DNA of 37,439 nt from Micavibrio sp. (GTDB taxonomy: Bacteria > Pseudomonadota > Alphaproteobacteria > Micavibrionales > Micavibrionaceae), in assembly GCA_030824805.1 (NCBI GenBank), contig JAPJRC010000016.1:1-37439 (forward strand), written 5' to 3'. The notes under the pieces are model-generated. The model made no database searches, had not been told where the DNA came from, and was given only the letters and a program-made list of their open reading frames with translations. The translations under genes and the position numbers were made by a program. Positions 26,804 through 34,923 of the stretch are shown piece by piece. Position 1 is the stretch's first letter. Every line of letters begins with the position of its first letter.

Positions 26804-26906
26804 TTGCCCCTTCGTTCCCTGTCGTTTCGCTCCCACAACTTATGATTTTATAGATGCTATTGCATCGGTTATTTCAAATTTAATACAAATGTATATCCAA
26901 AAGGTT

Positions 26907-26941
26907 AAAAGCCCCGCTTGTTTCGCAAGCAGGGCTTCTTA
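26907..26941 (-). terminator. Intrinsic terminator after the Bax inhibitor-1 gene
   Basis: AAGCCCcGCTTG and CAAGCaGGGCTT pair around TTTCG. On the minus strand the hairpin is followed by TTTTAA. It lies about 40 bp past the Bax inhibitor-1 stop and could also work in the other direction. Confidence 0.82.
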
Positions 26942-26978
26942 AAAAGTCGATAAAATAGCAACCCTAAGGTTGCAGGGA

Positions 26979-27704
26979 TTAGTTACGGCTGTTCAGCAGG
27001 CTGAGGATCGACTGGAACATTGCGATGAAGCTGATGTAAAGGTTCAGCGCCGCGGCCCATGCCATGCGGGAGTTGGCATCGGCACCATAGGAAGGATGAT
27101 ACATTTCCTTCGTCGTTTGCGTCTGCCACGCGGTTACGCCGGAAAAAGCCAGTAGGCTGAGGCCGGAAATAACCATCTGCATACCCGTAACATTCGCACC
27201 GAACGCGCCTGCGATCATCGTGCCGATCGAAAGAACGAACACGCCCCAAACACCCATGATGGCGAATGTACCGAGGCCGTCGAGGTTTTTCTTCGTGACA
27301 TAGCCAAAGATGCTAAGCCCTGCGAACAAAGCCGTTGCCATGAAGAAAGCCTGGGCGATGTCGGCCACAGGATAAATCGTAAAGATTGTCGCAAAGCTGA
27401 TTCCATACAGGACAGACAGTGCGCCGAAAGACATCATCAGCTGGGATGGTGTCATACGCTCGGGGCGGAAGCCGAACCATAGAACGGCAAGAGGTGCGAT
27501 CATCACGATGTAAGCCTGCGGGCCGCCCAGAAAGAAGTTCAGCAGTGCGGGGCTGTTTCCAACAAACCAGGCGACGATACCGGTGATAAACACACCAGCC
27601 GTCATGCGGTTATAAACGCTCTGCATGTGGGCTTTCAGACCCGCGTCGATCGCGCTGCCGCGCGTTACGGAGGGTTGTTGATAGCCAAAATTGTCAGGTT
27701 GCAT
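26979..27704 (-). CDS. Bax inhibitor-1 / YccA family membrane protein
   Basis: 241 residues from ATG 27704, supported by GGAGAA about nine bases upstream; the longer frame to 27797 includes the leader. Seven hydrophobic helices are visible. Family marks include the HMQSVYNRMTAGVFITGIVAW start, ASFLFAGLSIFGYVTKKNL-like ALFAGLSIFGYVTKKNLDG, and the C-terminal AAALNLYISFIAMFQSIL. Bacterial members are inner-membrane proteins; YccA modulates FtsH and others act as pH-sensitive calcium leak channels. The specific function here is unknown. Transcribed alone. Confidence 0.93.
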   Translation of the reverse strand: MQPDNFGYQQPSVTRGSAIDAGLKAHMQSVYNRMTAGVFITGIVAWFVGNSPALLNFFLGGPQAYIVMIAPLAVLWFGFRPERMTPSQLMMSFGALSVLYGISFATIFTIYPVADIAQAFFMATALFAGLSIFGYVTKKNLDGLGTFAIMGVWGVFVLSIGTMIAGAFGANVTGMQMVISGLSLLAFSGVTAWQTQTTKEMYHPSYGADANSRMAWAAALNLYISFIAMFQSILSLLNSRN

Positions 27705-27824
27705 GGTTCTTTTTTCTCCAATGTTAAAACCGTGTTTTGTACACGGATACATATATAAATTGATTTTAACCGATTTCAAAGGGAAAGCGGTCATCAAAAT
27801 AAAAAACCGAGAGCGGAGAAGGAC

Positions 27825-28949
27825 TTAGTGCCAAGGATTGCGCGGGTGGTGTTTTCCAAAACGCTCGCGCGTGGTCCAGTTTTCGCGGGGCTGCACCGGA
27901 CGTCCGAAGGCATCTGCTTCATCCGCGCGAATTTTCGGACGTATGGAAGGCACCGGCAAACCGGAATAATCCGCAATCATCTGCACGCGCGACTGGATGG
28001 GCGGATGGGTGGCGAACATCCCGAGAAAAGCCTGACGGTTTTCAAAACACATGGCTTTGATATCCGCCGGCGCTTTGGGAATGTCGGCTGCGCCTGAAAT
28101 GCGAAGCAGTGCCCGCATCATGGCATCGGGATTTTTTGTAATCTGCACGGCACCCGCATCCGCCATGTATTCGCGGTTGCGCGAGATCGCGAAACGGGCG
28201 AGTAGGCTGGCAAGATAGCCTATACCGAGAATCGCCAGCAGACCGAGCAAGAGCACCATGCCCCCACCACCATTGCGTTGTTTCGACGAACGCGGCAAAT
28301 AAAGTGCGTACCGCATATTGCTCCATAGCAATTGTGCGGCGACGCCGAACATGCCTGTAAAAATAACGCAAACCATCATCAGGCGGACATCCCGGTTGAT
28401 GATGTGGGTAAGTTCGTGGGCAAGCACGGCTTCCAGTTCATCGGTTGAGAGAGACTGCATCAAGCCGCGGGTGACCGTGATGCAATATGAATCGTTGTTG
28501 ATACCACTGGCAAAAGCATTGCGCGCATGTGTTTCGATGATCTCAATGCGCGGCATGCGCATGCCCTGCGCGATGCACATATTCTCAACGAGATTGTACA
28601 GCGCCGGCTCTTCCTTGCGCGTAACGCCATGCGATTTCGACATGGCGCGGATCATGGAACCCTGAAATATATAGGCGATCAGGAACCAGATTACGACAAC
28701 GGTCAGTAATATGGGCCAGTATTGCACCAATAGAAAGGAAGCGTATTGAAAGGCCGCGTTCCATGTTATCGCCATGCTGTCGCCGTTGAAACCCAGAGCA
28801 TGGCCCGTGTAATAACCGAACAGCGAGGTGGCGCCAAAAACCACTGCGCCCAGTATCACTGGATATAAGGCCAGAAGTATCATTGATCTGACGTTGTTGC
28901 TCCAGATCGTAGATTGCAAACCTTTGGCAGGTAGAGAGTCGGCAGGCAT
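27825..28949 (-). CDS. M48 family metalloprotease, HtpX-like
   Basis: 374 residues. Two N-terminal hydrophobic segments (about 20-45 and 68-90) anchor the protein, and another pair flanks the mid region. The zinc site is explicit: HELTH within AVLAHELTHIINRDVR (about 177-192), with the third ligand Glu in SRNREYMADAGAVQIT. HtpX-type proteases degrade misfolded membrane proteins in the inner membrane. It starts one base past the lemA stop, so the two are co-transcribed; lemA-htpX pairing is widespread. The Pro/Arg-rich tail is longer than in E. coli HtpX. Confidence 0.92.
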   Translation of the reverse strand: MPADSLPAKGLQSTIWSNNVRSMILLALYPVILGAVVFGATSLFGYYTGHALGFNGDSMAITWNAAFQYASFLLVQYWPILLTVVVIWFLIAYIFQGSMIRAMSKSHGVTRKEEPALYNLVENMCIAQGMRMPRIEIIETHARNAFASGINNDSYCITVTRGLMQSLSTDELEAVLAHELTHIINRDVRLMMVCVIFTGMFGVAAQLLWSNMRYALYLPRSSKQRNGGGGMVLLLGLLAILGIGYLASLLARFAISRNREYMADAGAVQITKNPDAMMRALLRISGAADIPKAPADIKAMCFENRQAFLGMFATHPPIQSRVQMIADYSGLPVPSIRPKIRADEADAFGRPVQPRENWTTRERFGKHHPRNPWH

Positions 28950-28950
28950 T

Positions 28951-29514
28951 CTAGAATTTTACCTCGGGTGCTTTTTCCAGCACGGCGTGTTCGGTTGTTG
29001 TGTCTTCGTAGAATTCTTCCGATGTGAATCCAAACATGCCGGCAATCACGCTGGACGGAAATTGCTGCACTTTCGTATTGTACTCGCTGGTCGCGTTGTT
29101 GAAAAAACGGCGCGCAGCGGCAATCTTGTTTTCTATATCGGAAAGCTCGGCCATAAGATGCTGGAAATTTGCATCGGCTTTGAGCGCAGGATAGTTTTCA
29201 GCCACAGCGAACAATCCTAACAGCGCGCCGCCCAGACGTTGTTCCGCATGCAGGCGATCACCGGAGGCGCCGGATTGTGCGGCAACGCCCGCACGTGCGG
29301 CGGTGACATTTTCCAGCACGGATTTTTCATGTGCGGCATAACCCTTTACGGTTTCAACCAGCGTGGGTACAAGATCGTAACGTTGCTTCAACTGGACATC
29401 GATATCCGAAAAGGCGTTCTTACGGTTCTGCTGCAACGAGACCAAGCGGTTGTAGAGTGTAATCCCATAAAACACGATAATTCCGGGTATCAGGAGATAG
29501 AGAAAACTTTCCAT
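28951..29514 (-). CDS. lemA: LemA family protein
   Basis: 187 residues. An N-terminal membrane span (about 4-22) is followed by the typical helical body with RLVSLQQNRKNAFSDIDVQL, RYDLVPTLVETVKGYAAHE and LSDIENKIAAARRFFNNATSEYN. The periplasmic or cytoplasmic role of LemA is poorly defined; it commonly partners with HtpX-like proteases, as here, where the genes are nearly contiguous. It is divergent from the FIST gene, with promoters for both in 29515-29618. Confidence 0.93.
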   Translation of the reverse strand: MESFLYLLIPGIIVFYGITLYNRLVSLQQNRKNAFSDIDVQLKQRYDLVPTLVETVKGYAAHEKSVLENVTAARAGVAAQSGASGDRLHAEQRLGGALLGLFAVAENYPALKADANFQHLMAELSDIENKIAAARRFFNNATSEYNTKVQQFPSSVIAGMFGFTSEEFYEDTTTEHAVLEKAPEVKF

Positions 29515-29584
29515 GGGACGAGGCCTTTTGGGTTAAGGTTTACACCAAGAATCGTAACAGATCCGGCTTCCCCAGAATAGGGAA

Positions 29585-29612
29585 TTGAAGCTTGCGCATT
29601 AATCCCTATACT
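29585..29612 (+). promoter_or_regulatory. Sigma-70-like promoter reading into the FIST gene
   Basis: TTGAAG (29585-29590) and TATACT (29607-29612) are separated by 16 bp. The expected transcription start, six to seven bases past the -10 box, coincides with the ATG at 29619. Confidence 0.55.
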
Positions 29613-29618
29613 ACCCTC

Positions 29619-30842
29619 ATGAGCACGGTCACCTCAACCCGTTATGTCAGCGCGTCTGCCACAGGCGAGAATTGGCGCGACATAGCCAAAAAAATCCTCG
29701 AAGAGCTGGACCTTTTGAAAACCGGCGGTTTTCATCCCAATATAGGATTTCTTTATCTTACCGATGCGCTAGCCGCCGATGCGGGAAGTATCCTTACGCT
29801 TTTTCGCTCCGTTACCGGCATAGACAATTGGACGGGCTGCGCAGCAATGGGCGTTCTGGCTGCAGGAATCGAATATGTCGATGTGCCCGCCATCAGCGTT
29901 CTTATCGGGCAGGTATCAGCGGACCATGTGCGCCCGTTTCATGCGCCCGCACACGGCGTGAAGAAATTGCAGCAGGAACTTGAACCCTGGCTAAACCGTC
30001 ACGATCCCATGCTGGTCGTCGTGCACGCCGATCCGCTCAGCGAATCGCACCCTGCAGAAATGCTCGAAGAAATAGATACGCTCGTAGGCGGCTTTATGGT
30101 GGGCGGTCTTTCTTCTTCGCGCACGGAAGGCGTAATCATCTCAAAGGAAATTACGGAGACGGGCGTCAGCGGGTTTGTTTTCTCACAGGATGTGGCGGTT
30201 GCGTCCGCGCTTACGCAAGGCTGTATGCCTATGGGACCGATCCACGAAGTTTCCGGCGCGCAGGATCAGGTTGTGACATATCTCGATGGCCGCCGCCCGT
30301 TCGACGTTTTCAGCGAAGACATGAAGAATATGGCGCATGAGAGATTGGGATACAAACCCGATGAAACATTGATGCGGGAAGGGCCGGATGCGCCGCGCGC
30401 GCTTATGCAGCTTCTGGAAGGAGAAGCCCATGTCGCTTTTCCTGTACCGGGGTCCGACGTCCGGGATTATACGGTTCGCAATATTCTTGCGATTGATCCT
30501 GACAACGGCATGATCGCCGTTGGCGAACATCTGGAAGACGGGCGCAAAATGATGTTTGTCTACCGTGACGATGAAACCGTGCGTGCCGATCTGTCCGCTA
30601 CGCTAGTATCTTTGCAGAAACGCGTGTTACACGATAACGGCGCATACGCTCCGAAGGCAGCCCTGTATGTTTCCTGCGTCTGCAGGGCAGGCACCGCATT
30701 TCGCGAGGGGCAGAGCGGGGGCGAAATGGCCCTTATCCGGGAAATCCTCGGCGATATTCCGATCGCGGGCTTTTATGCCAATGGCGAGATCTCAAACAAC
30801 CGGCTTTATGGTTATACGGGCGTTCTAACCCTGTTTCTCTAG
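29619..30842 (+). CDS. FIST domain protein (FIST N and FIST C)
   Basis: 407 residues from ATG 29619. An in-frame TTG at 29592 has an AGGGAA site seven bases upstream and would add nine residues, but the promoter match argues for the ATG. The FIST_N half (about 25-220) shows NIGFLYLTDALA, WTGCAAMGVLAAGIEY and LVGGFMVGGLSSS; the FIST_C half (about 225-400) shows VSGAQDQVVTYLDGRRPFDVF and ISNNRLYGYTGVLTLFL. FIST domains are sensory modules thought to bind small ligands such as amino acids and are usually fused to signalling domains. This one stands alone. A perfect 8-bp hairpin starts in its stop codon. Confidence 0.9.
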   Translation: MSTVTSTRYVSASATGENWRDIAKKILEELDLLKTGGFHPNIGFLYLTDALAADAGSILTLFRSVTGIDNWTGCAAMGVLAAGIEYVDVPAISVLIGQVSADHVRPFHAPAHGVKKLQQELEPWLNRHDPMLVVVHADPLSESHPAEMLEEIDTLVGGFMVGGLSSSRTEGVIISKEITETGVSGFVFSQDVAVASALTQGCMPMGPIHEVSGAQDQVVTYLDGRRPFDVFSEDMKNMAHERLGYKPDETLMREGPDAPRALMQLLEGEAHVAFPVPGSDVRDYTVRNILAIDPDNGMIAVGEHLEDGRKMMFVYRDDETVRADLSATLVSLQKRVLHDNGAYAPKAALYVSCVCRAGTAFREGQSGGEMALIREILGDIPIAGFYANGEISNNRLYGYTGVLTLFL

Positions 30843-30863
30843 AGGAGAAGGGATCTCTCCTCT
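30841..30863 (+). terminator. Hairpin at the FIST gene stop
   Basis: AGAGGAGA and TCTCCTCT form a perfect 8-bp stem with loop AGGGATC. There is no T-run directly after it (GAACTTTGATCTTT), so termination is only possible, not certain. Confidence 0.4.
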
Positions 30864-30936
30864 GAACTTTGATCTTTGCGCATCCAATACCGTACGATAG
30901 ATTTGTTCATCTTTTTCAAAAACGAGGATCGGCTTC

Positions 30937-31815
30937 ATGCGTCTCTTCCAGTCTCTCTCCCTTTTTGCCCTTGTCGTAACGATGGCCGTACCGGCTTTCG
31001 CACAAAGTAAAAGCAAAGAGCCTGTTCCAGAAGTCCCGAAAGTGCTGGAGGCGCTTTCCGAACGGGGCGCACAATTCCGCTATCTGGGCCGGGAACACGG
31101 TATGGATGGCTGGATCGCCATCTACCAAGGGCAGGAACAATATTACTATATTACGCAGGACAAGAAGGCATTTGTTACCGGATTGATGTTCGGTGAAGAC
31201 GGTAGGCCTGTCACGATCGAGCAGGTTAAAACGTTGCAGGCCAGCGGCGGCGACGTTCTCGATCTTCTGGCTGCAGACCGTCCGGCAGAAGAGGCGGCTA
31301 CGCCGAAATCCGTTATGGATGGTGCAGAGATGAAAACACCGGCAGAGCGTATGTTCGCAGACATAGAAAACAGCAACTGGCTGGAACTCGGCTCGTCCAG
31401 TGCGCCTGTGATCTATAGCTTTGTCGACCCGAATTGCCCCCACTGTCATGACTTTGTCAACGACATCCGCAAGAAAGACTATCTGGACAAAGGCGTTCTG
31501 CAAGTACGCATCATTCCGGTAGGCTTTATCGAAGGCTCGCTGCCGCAGGCCGCGTTCCTGCTGGCTTCTCCCGATGCGAAGGATCGCTACTTCAAACACC
31601 TTGATGGCGACAAAGAGGCTCTTCCGGCCAAAAGCGATATCTCCACGCAGGCCGTCCAGAAAAACATGGCCCTGATGCAGGCCTGGAAGTTCAGCGTCAC
31701 GCCTCTTACGGTCTACCGTTCCAAAACCGGCGAAATTAAAATCGTTCGTGGACGGGTCAAGGATCTGGACGCGGTCATAGCCGATCTTCCGGCACCCGCC
31801 GCGGGGGCGCAGTAA
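30937..31815 (+). CDS. DsbG/DsbC-like periplasmic thiol:disulfide oxidoreductase
   Basis: 292 residues. A signal peptide ends PAFA (about 22). An N-terminal domain (about 30-115) resembles the DsbC/DsbG dimerisation region, and a thioredoxin-fold domain (about 135-285) follows. The active site is C167-P-H-C170 in DPNCPHCHDF, and the cis-proline is Pro256 in SVTPLTVY. Such proteins oxidise or isomerise disulfides of exported proteins. The start follows AGGA about nine bases upstream. It leads the plus-strand run that continues into the type IVB genes, so help in folding secretion components or the Cys-rich propeller proteins is plausible but inferred. Confidence 0.88.
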   Translation: MRLFQSLSLFALVVTMAVPAFAQSKSKEPVPEVPKVLEALSERGAQFRYLGREHGMDGWIAIYQGQEQYYYITQDKKAFVTGLMFGEDGRPVTIEQVKTLQASGGDVLDLLAADRPAEEAATPKSVMDGAEMKTPAERMFADIENSNWLELGSSSAPVIYSFVDPNCPHCHDFVNDIRKKDYLDKGVLQVRIIPVGFIEGSLPQAAFLLASPDAKDRYFKHLDGDKEALPAKSDISTQAVQKNMALMQAWKFSVTPLTVYRSKTGEIKIVRGRVKDLDAVIADLPAPAAGAQ

Positions 31816-31929
31816 AGGGGCGGAATTCTGCCTTTTTCCATTTAACCCTTTGGTTTGGCGGTAAGAGGCGCTAAACTGCCGGTAACTTTTCGGGTTTAGA
31901 GTAGATTATTAAAAGAGACCACCTGTTCC

Positions 31930-32868
31930 ATGGCCACGGCACCGCGTACACAATTCCTCGTGCAATTGCTGCAAAAACTGGGTGCGCCCCTGATGGGCGC
32001 AGTCAATACCCACCCGACCGGTGACGGTACGGGCGAAAAAGACGCGCAGATACTATCTTCCCTGCTTTCTGAAAGCGTAAAGATCAGCATTTCCCTGTCA
32101 CAGGCCATGAACCTGAAATCCGAAGACGGCGACGGCGATGCCATCCGTGTGGCGCTGGCGACATTGGGCGGCGGTCTTGTCGCCGATTCATACCGCCAGA
32201 CGGGGCGCGTTCCGGCGGAAAACGATGTGCGCCGCATTTCCAAGGCGCTTGAATCCGTGATTGTGTTTGCCGACAATTTTACGCCTGCCGCCGAACACGC
32301 GCAGCGTCTGCAAACGCTCGACAGCACACCGCCTTTCATAGATCCCGTGCAGACCAATATTTATTCGGTGCATGCGCTTTTGCCTGCCATCTCAGCCATC
32401 GTAGAGTTCTCCTTCGGCCAAAGCGAAACGCGTTTGATTCAGGATGTGGCAGAGCGCCTGGGTGCAAAATCCAGAGAGCTGGTCGGCAGCCTTTCCAGCG
32501 GTGGAAGCAAGATGGACGAACTGGTTGTTTTGCAAGCCCTGGGGCAGATTTACGCGTCAGCCCACCGTGCAGAAACCAAACGTCTGAAAGATAAAGGCAG
32601 CGATGGCGCTGCGACTACCGATGCTGTCTGGTCGGCGTTCGATAAGCAGGTAGCCATGCTGGCTGTGTTGCTTGGCGCAGCATCGGGTGGTGCAGGTGCG
32701 TCTTCGGGCGGTGGCGGCGGTGTAAAGCCTGCCGCTGAAGCGCCCGTTCAGGAGGCCCCTGCTGCGCCGCCGCCGCCGGTTGCTCCAGCTGTTCCTGCAG
32801 AATCAGCCCCTCCGGCTGCGGCACCGCCCGCCGGTGGCAACCCGATGTCGTTCTTCAAGAAAAAATAA
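31930..32868 (+). CDS. Unrecognised helical protein with Pro/Ala-rich tail
   Basis: 312 residues, with no signal peptide or membrane span. Residues 1-250 look mainly alpha-helical (LLQKLGAPLMGAV, ILSSLLSESVKISISLSQAM, ALGQIYASAHRAETKRL). Residues about 250-300 are low-complexity Gly/Ser then Ala/Pro, and the end is GNPMSFFKKK. I do not recognise the family. It is probably cytosolic. Position between the DsbG-like and lytic transglycosylase genes, upstream of dotDCB-icmT on the same strand, makes it a candidate accessory of the type IVB system. No good ribosome-binding site precedes the ATG. Confidence 0.75.
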   Translation: MATAPRTQFLVQLLQKLGAPLMGAVNTHPTGDGTGEKDAQILSSLLSESVKISISLSQAMNLKSEDGDGDAIRVALATLGGGLVADSYRQTGRVPAENDVRRISKALESVIVFADNFTPAAEHAQRLQTLDSTPPFIDPVQTNIYSVHALLPAISAIVEFSFGQSETRLIQDVAERLGAKSRELVGSLSSGGSKMDELVVLQALGQIYASAHRAETKRLKDKGSDGAATTDAVWSAFDKQVAMLAVLLGAASGGAGASSGGGGGVKPAAEAPVQEAPAAPPPPVAPAVPAESAPPAAAPPAGGNPMSFFKKK

Positions 32869-32881
32869 GACAAATCGCCGT

Positions 32882-32896
32882 CCCCTGCGGGGTTTT
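32882..32896 (+). terminator. Short GC hairpin with T-run
   Basis: CCCC-TGC-GGGG followed by TTTT, 14 bp past the stop of the unrecognised 312-residue protein. The stem is short (4 bp), so it is a weak terminator candidate. Confidence 0.5.
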
Positions 32897-32984
32897 GATT
32901 TTCCACAGGAATCTGGTATTGTTTGCATTCCTTGCGCCGTTCGGCGAAAATACTTTCTTAACCTTTTCATGACGTAAATATTAG

Positions 32985-33404
32985 ATGAGCAAAATTCTCG
33001 CCGCCTGCCTGATGTTAGCCGCACAGACTTACGCTGTGCCGCCTGCTGTTTTGGTGGGAATTCATCAAGTCGAGGGCGGGAAGGTCGGTCAGGCCGTGGG
33101 CCCGAACCAGAACGGGACCTATGATTTGGGCCCGATGCAGATCAACACGCTTTGGGTACCTTTGCTGGCCGAAAAATGGGGTGTTACCGAAAACACCGCC
33201 TATCGCTGGGTGCGTGACGATCCTTGTACCAATATGGGCGTATCCGCGTGGATCCTGCGCACCCATATGAACGAAACCGGCAGCCTTTCACAGGCGATTG
33301 CCCATTACCATTCCAGAACCCCGAAATTCGGCCACCCGTACAAGGGCAAGGTCGTGGCCGCTATGCGCTCCAAGGGTCTGCTGCGCGATGCCGGTACGCG
33401 CTAG
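32985..33404 (+). CDS. Lytic transglycosylase, VirB1-like
   Basis: A 139-residue single SLT domain. The catalytic Glu is in LVGIHQVEGG (about residue 31), followed by the family's YDLGPMQIN motif and the late AIAHYHSRTPKFG motif. The N-terminus MSKILAACLMLAAQTYA is hydrophobic enough to be a short signal, but it overlaps the first helix of the domain. Such small muramidases open peptidoglycan locally for assembly of conjugation or type IV secretion machines. It lies 156 bp upstream of dotD on the same strand, fitting that role here. Confidence 0.88.
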   Translation: MSKILAACLMLAAQTYAVPPAVLVGIHQVEGGKVGQAVGPNQNGTYDLGPMQINTLWVPLLAEKWGVTENTAYRWVRDDPCTNMGVSAWILRTHMNETGSLSQAIAHYHSRTPKFGHPYKGKVVAAMRSKGLLRDAGTR

Positions 33405-33502
33405 GCTATTTTCCAAAACAACACCCTTATAAATTGGGATTCATAAAACAGCCCGTGCTAAACTTGATTTAAGGCACTGGATTACTTTATGCATTGTCTT
33501 GT

Positions 33503-33520
33503 CCCGCCATTGACGGCGGG
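33503..33520 (+). promoter_or_regulatory. Inverted repeat in the dotD leader
   Basis: A perfect CCCGCC-ATTGAC-GGCGGG stem lies 40 bp upstream of dotD. No T-run follows on either strand, so it is not a classic terminator; it may be an operator or an mRNA leader structure. Confidence 0.4.
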
Positions 33521-33560
33521 ATAAGGTATTAACTGACACAAGAACCGATTCGAAGACCTC

Positions 33561-34076
33561 ATGATACACACCCATGAAATTAAACGGTTTATTCCGGTAG
33601 CCGCCCTTTCCGCTTTTGCGGTTCTGGCGCTCGCCGGATGCCAGCTGCCGGAACGTAACGCACAAGTCGTGGCTTCGCCCGACAAGGTATCGCTGATGCT
33701 GGCAGAGGCCGCCGACAAGGCCTCCACGTCCCTCGAGACGCTGGCCGCTATCGAACAGAAAAAATCGCCCGGTGTCGCCGTGGCGCCCATCAACAACGCG
33801 CCGGAAGAACTGGCACGTGCTATCACCATCACCTGGGTGGGGCCGCCGGAGCAGATCGTTCGCAAACTGGCAGACCGCGCCAGCTATAACTTCGTTACAC
33901 TCGGCAACCGCCCGCCGGTGCCGCTCGTCGTAAATATCGATGTTCAAAACAAACCGGTTATCGAAGTTTTGCGCGATGTCGGCCTGCAGCTTGGTGTTCG
34001 CGGCGATGTGAAAGTTGACGCCGAGAAGAAAATCATCGAACTGCATTACGCGCCGGTTACCGGCGTGGGAGGCTGA
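33561..34076 (+). CDS. dotD: DotD-like type IVB secretion lipoprotein
   Basis: 171 residues. The lipoprotein signal ends ALAGC (Cys27), so it is predicted to be an outer-membrane lipoprotein. The C-terminal domain (about 90-165) matches the DotD/TraH type: ITITWVGPPEQIVRKLADRASY, then VNIDVQNKPVIEVLRDVGLQLG, an N0-like secretin fold. DotD and DotC together target DotH to the outer membrane in the Dot/Icm core complex. dotC follows after four bases. This is the first gene of a block whose order equals IncI plasmid traH-traI-traJ-traK. Confidence 0.9.
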   Translation: MIHTHEIKRFIPVAALSAFAVLALAGCQLPERNAQVVASPDKVSLMLAEAADKASTSLETLAAIEQKKSPGVAVAPINNAPEELARAITITWVGPPEQIVRKLADRASYNFVTLGNRPPVPLVVNIDVQNKPVIEVLRDVGLQLGVRGDVKVDAEKKIIELHYAPVTGVGG

Positions 34077-34080
34077 TAAC

Positions 34081-34923
34081 ATGCGCCGTCTGCTCGGCAT
34101 GGCTGCTCTGGCGTGCTGCCTGATCGCAATATCGGGCGCGCCCGTTCATGCCGCAAAAAGTATTGATGAAATTCCGCCGCCGCCGAGCAAGAACGACCTG
34201 CTTGCCATCAAAAAACAAAAACGTGAGAAATTCGAAGAGGGGAAATCCGCCCTGCCTATCGATATCCGCAACGACGCTGTGCGTGAAGCGGCTCTGTCTT
34301 ACGGCGCCCGCGGCGGCCTGAACTGGCGCACCTATCACATCCGTCAGGAAATCGAGACGCGTTCGCAGTATCTCGACAAGGTATATAACTTCCAGCAGCT
34401 TCTGATTGCTGCACCTTCGGGTCTTTTGATCGAGCCGCCCGTCATTGGCGAAAGCATCGATGCAATGATCATCGATCAGGGTGGGCAGCAAGCCGCTGTT
34501 GCCGATCGCGTATACAATATCGGCCGCAATGCGCGCATCGTTTCGACGGGCCGCACATGGCGCATGTATCTCGAGCGTCAATGGGGCGAAGTAAACCCGC
34601 CGCCGGATATTCTGCTTCCCGAGACCAAGGAAGAGCAGGAAAAATGGGACGAATGGTTTGAAAAGGGCTGGCAAGCCGGTATCGACCAGGCCGATGAGAT
34701 TTTTCAGGCCGACCTTAACAAGCTGTCTTCGGATTATCAGGGCATGGTGCGTTATCGCACGCTGCTGACGCAGGGCATGGTATCGCCTCCCTACGCGCTT
34801 CAGGTTGATCGCGGTGTAACAGGCGGCGGCAACGAAATGCGCGTTGGCGACCGCAATGTCTCCATCACGGGCCTGCCGGCCCTCCAGACCGGGACACAGG
34901 AATGGTCACCCGCAAACCGATAA
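34081..34923 (+). CDS. dotC: DotC-like type IVB secretion protein
   Basis: 280 residues from ATG 34081, supported by GGGAGG eight bases upstream. The signal sequence (1-24) ends PVHA. The diagnostic DotC segment is AVREAALSYGARGGLNWRTYHI (only partly quoted here: ALSYGARGGLNWRT, near residue 75), followed by LLIEPPVIGESIDAM and WEEWFEKGW-like DEWFEKGWQAGIDQADEIF. In Legionella DotC is a lipoprotein; here no good lipobox is seen, because Cys12-Cys13 sit only eleven residues in. The last 22 bases overlap dotB. The product should sit in the periplasm or at the outer membrane in the DotC-DotD-DotH complex. Confidence 0.92.
   Translation: MRRLLGMAALACCLIAISGAPVHAAKSIDEIPPPPSKNDLLAIKKQKREKFEEGKSALPIDIRNDAVREAALSYGARGGLNWRTYHIRQEIETRSQYLDKVYNFQQLLIAAPSGLLIEPPVIGESIDAMIIDQGGQQAAVADRVYNIGRNARIVSTGRTWRMYLERQWGEVNPPPDILLPETKEEQEKWDEWFEKGWQAGIDQADEIFQADLNKLSSDYQGMVRYRTLLTQGMVSPPYALQVDRGVTGGGNEMRVGDRNVSITGLPALQTGTQEWSPANR

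Noticed and set aside
31818..31838. Terminator after the DsbG-like gene (GGCGGAATTCTGCC then TTTTT)
   Set aside because: The stem is short and depends on an internal EcoRI-type palindrome leaving too small a loop; support is too weak to list.
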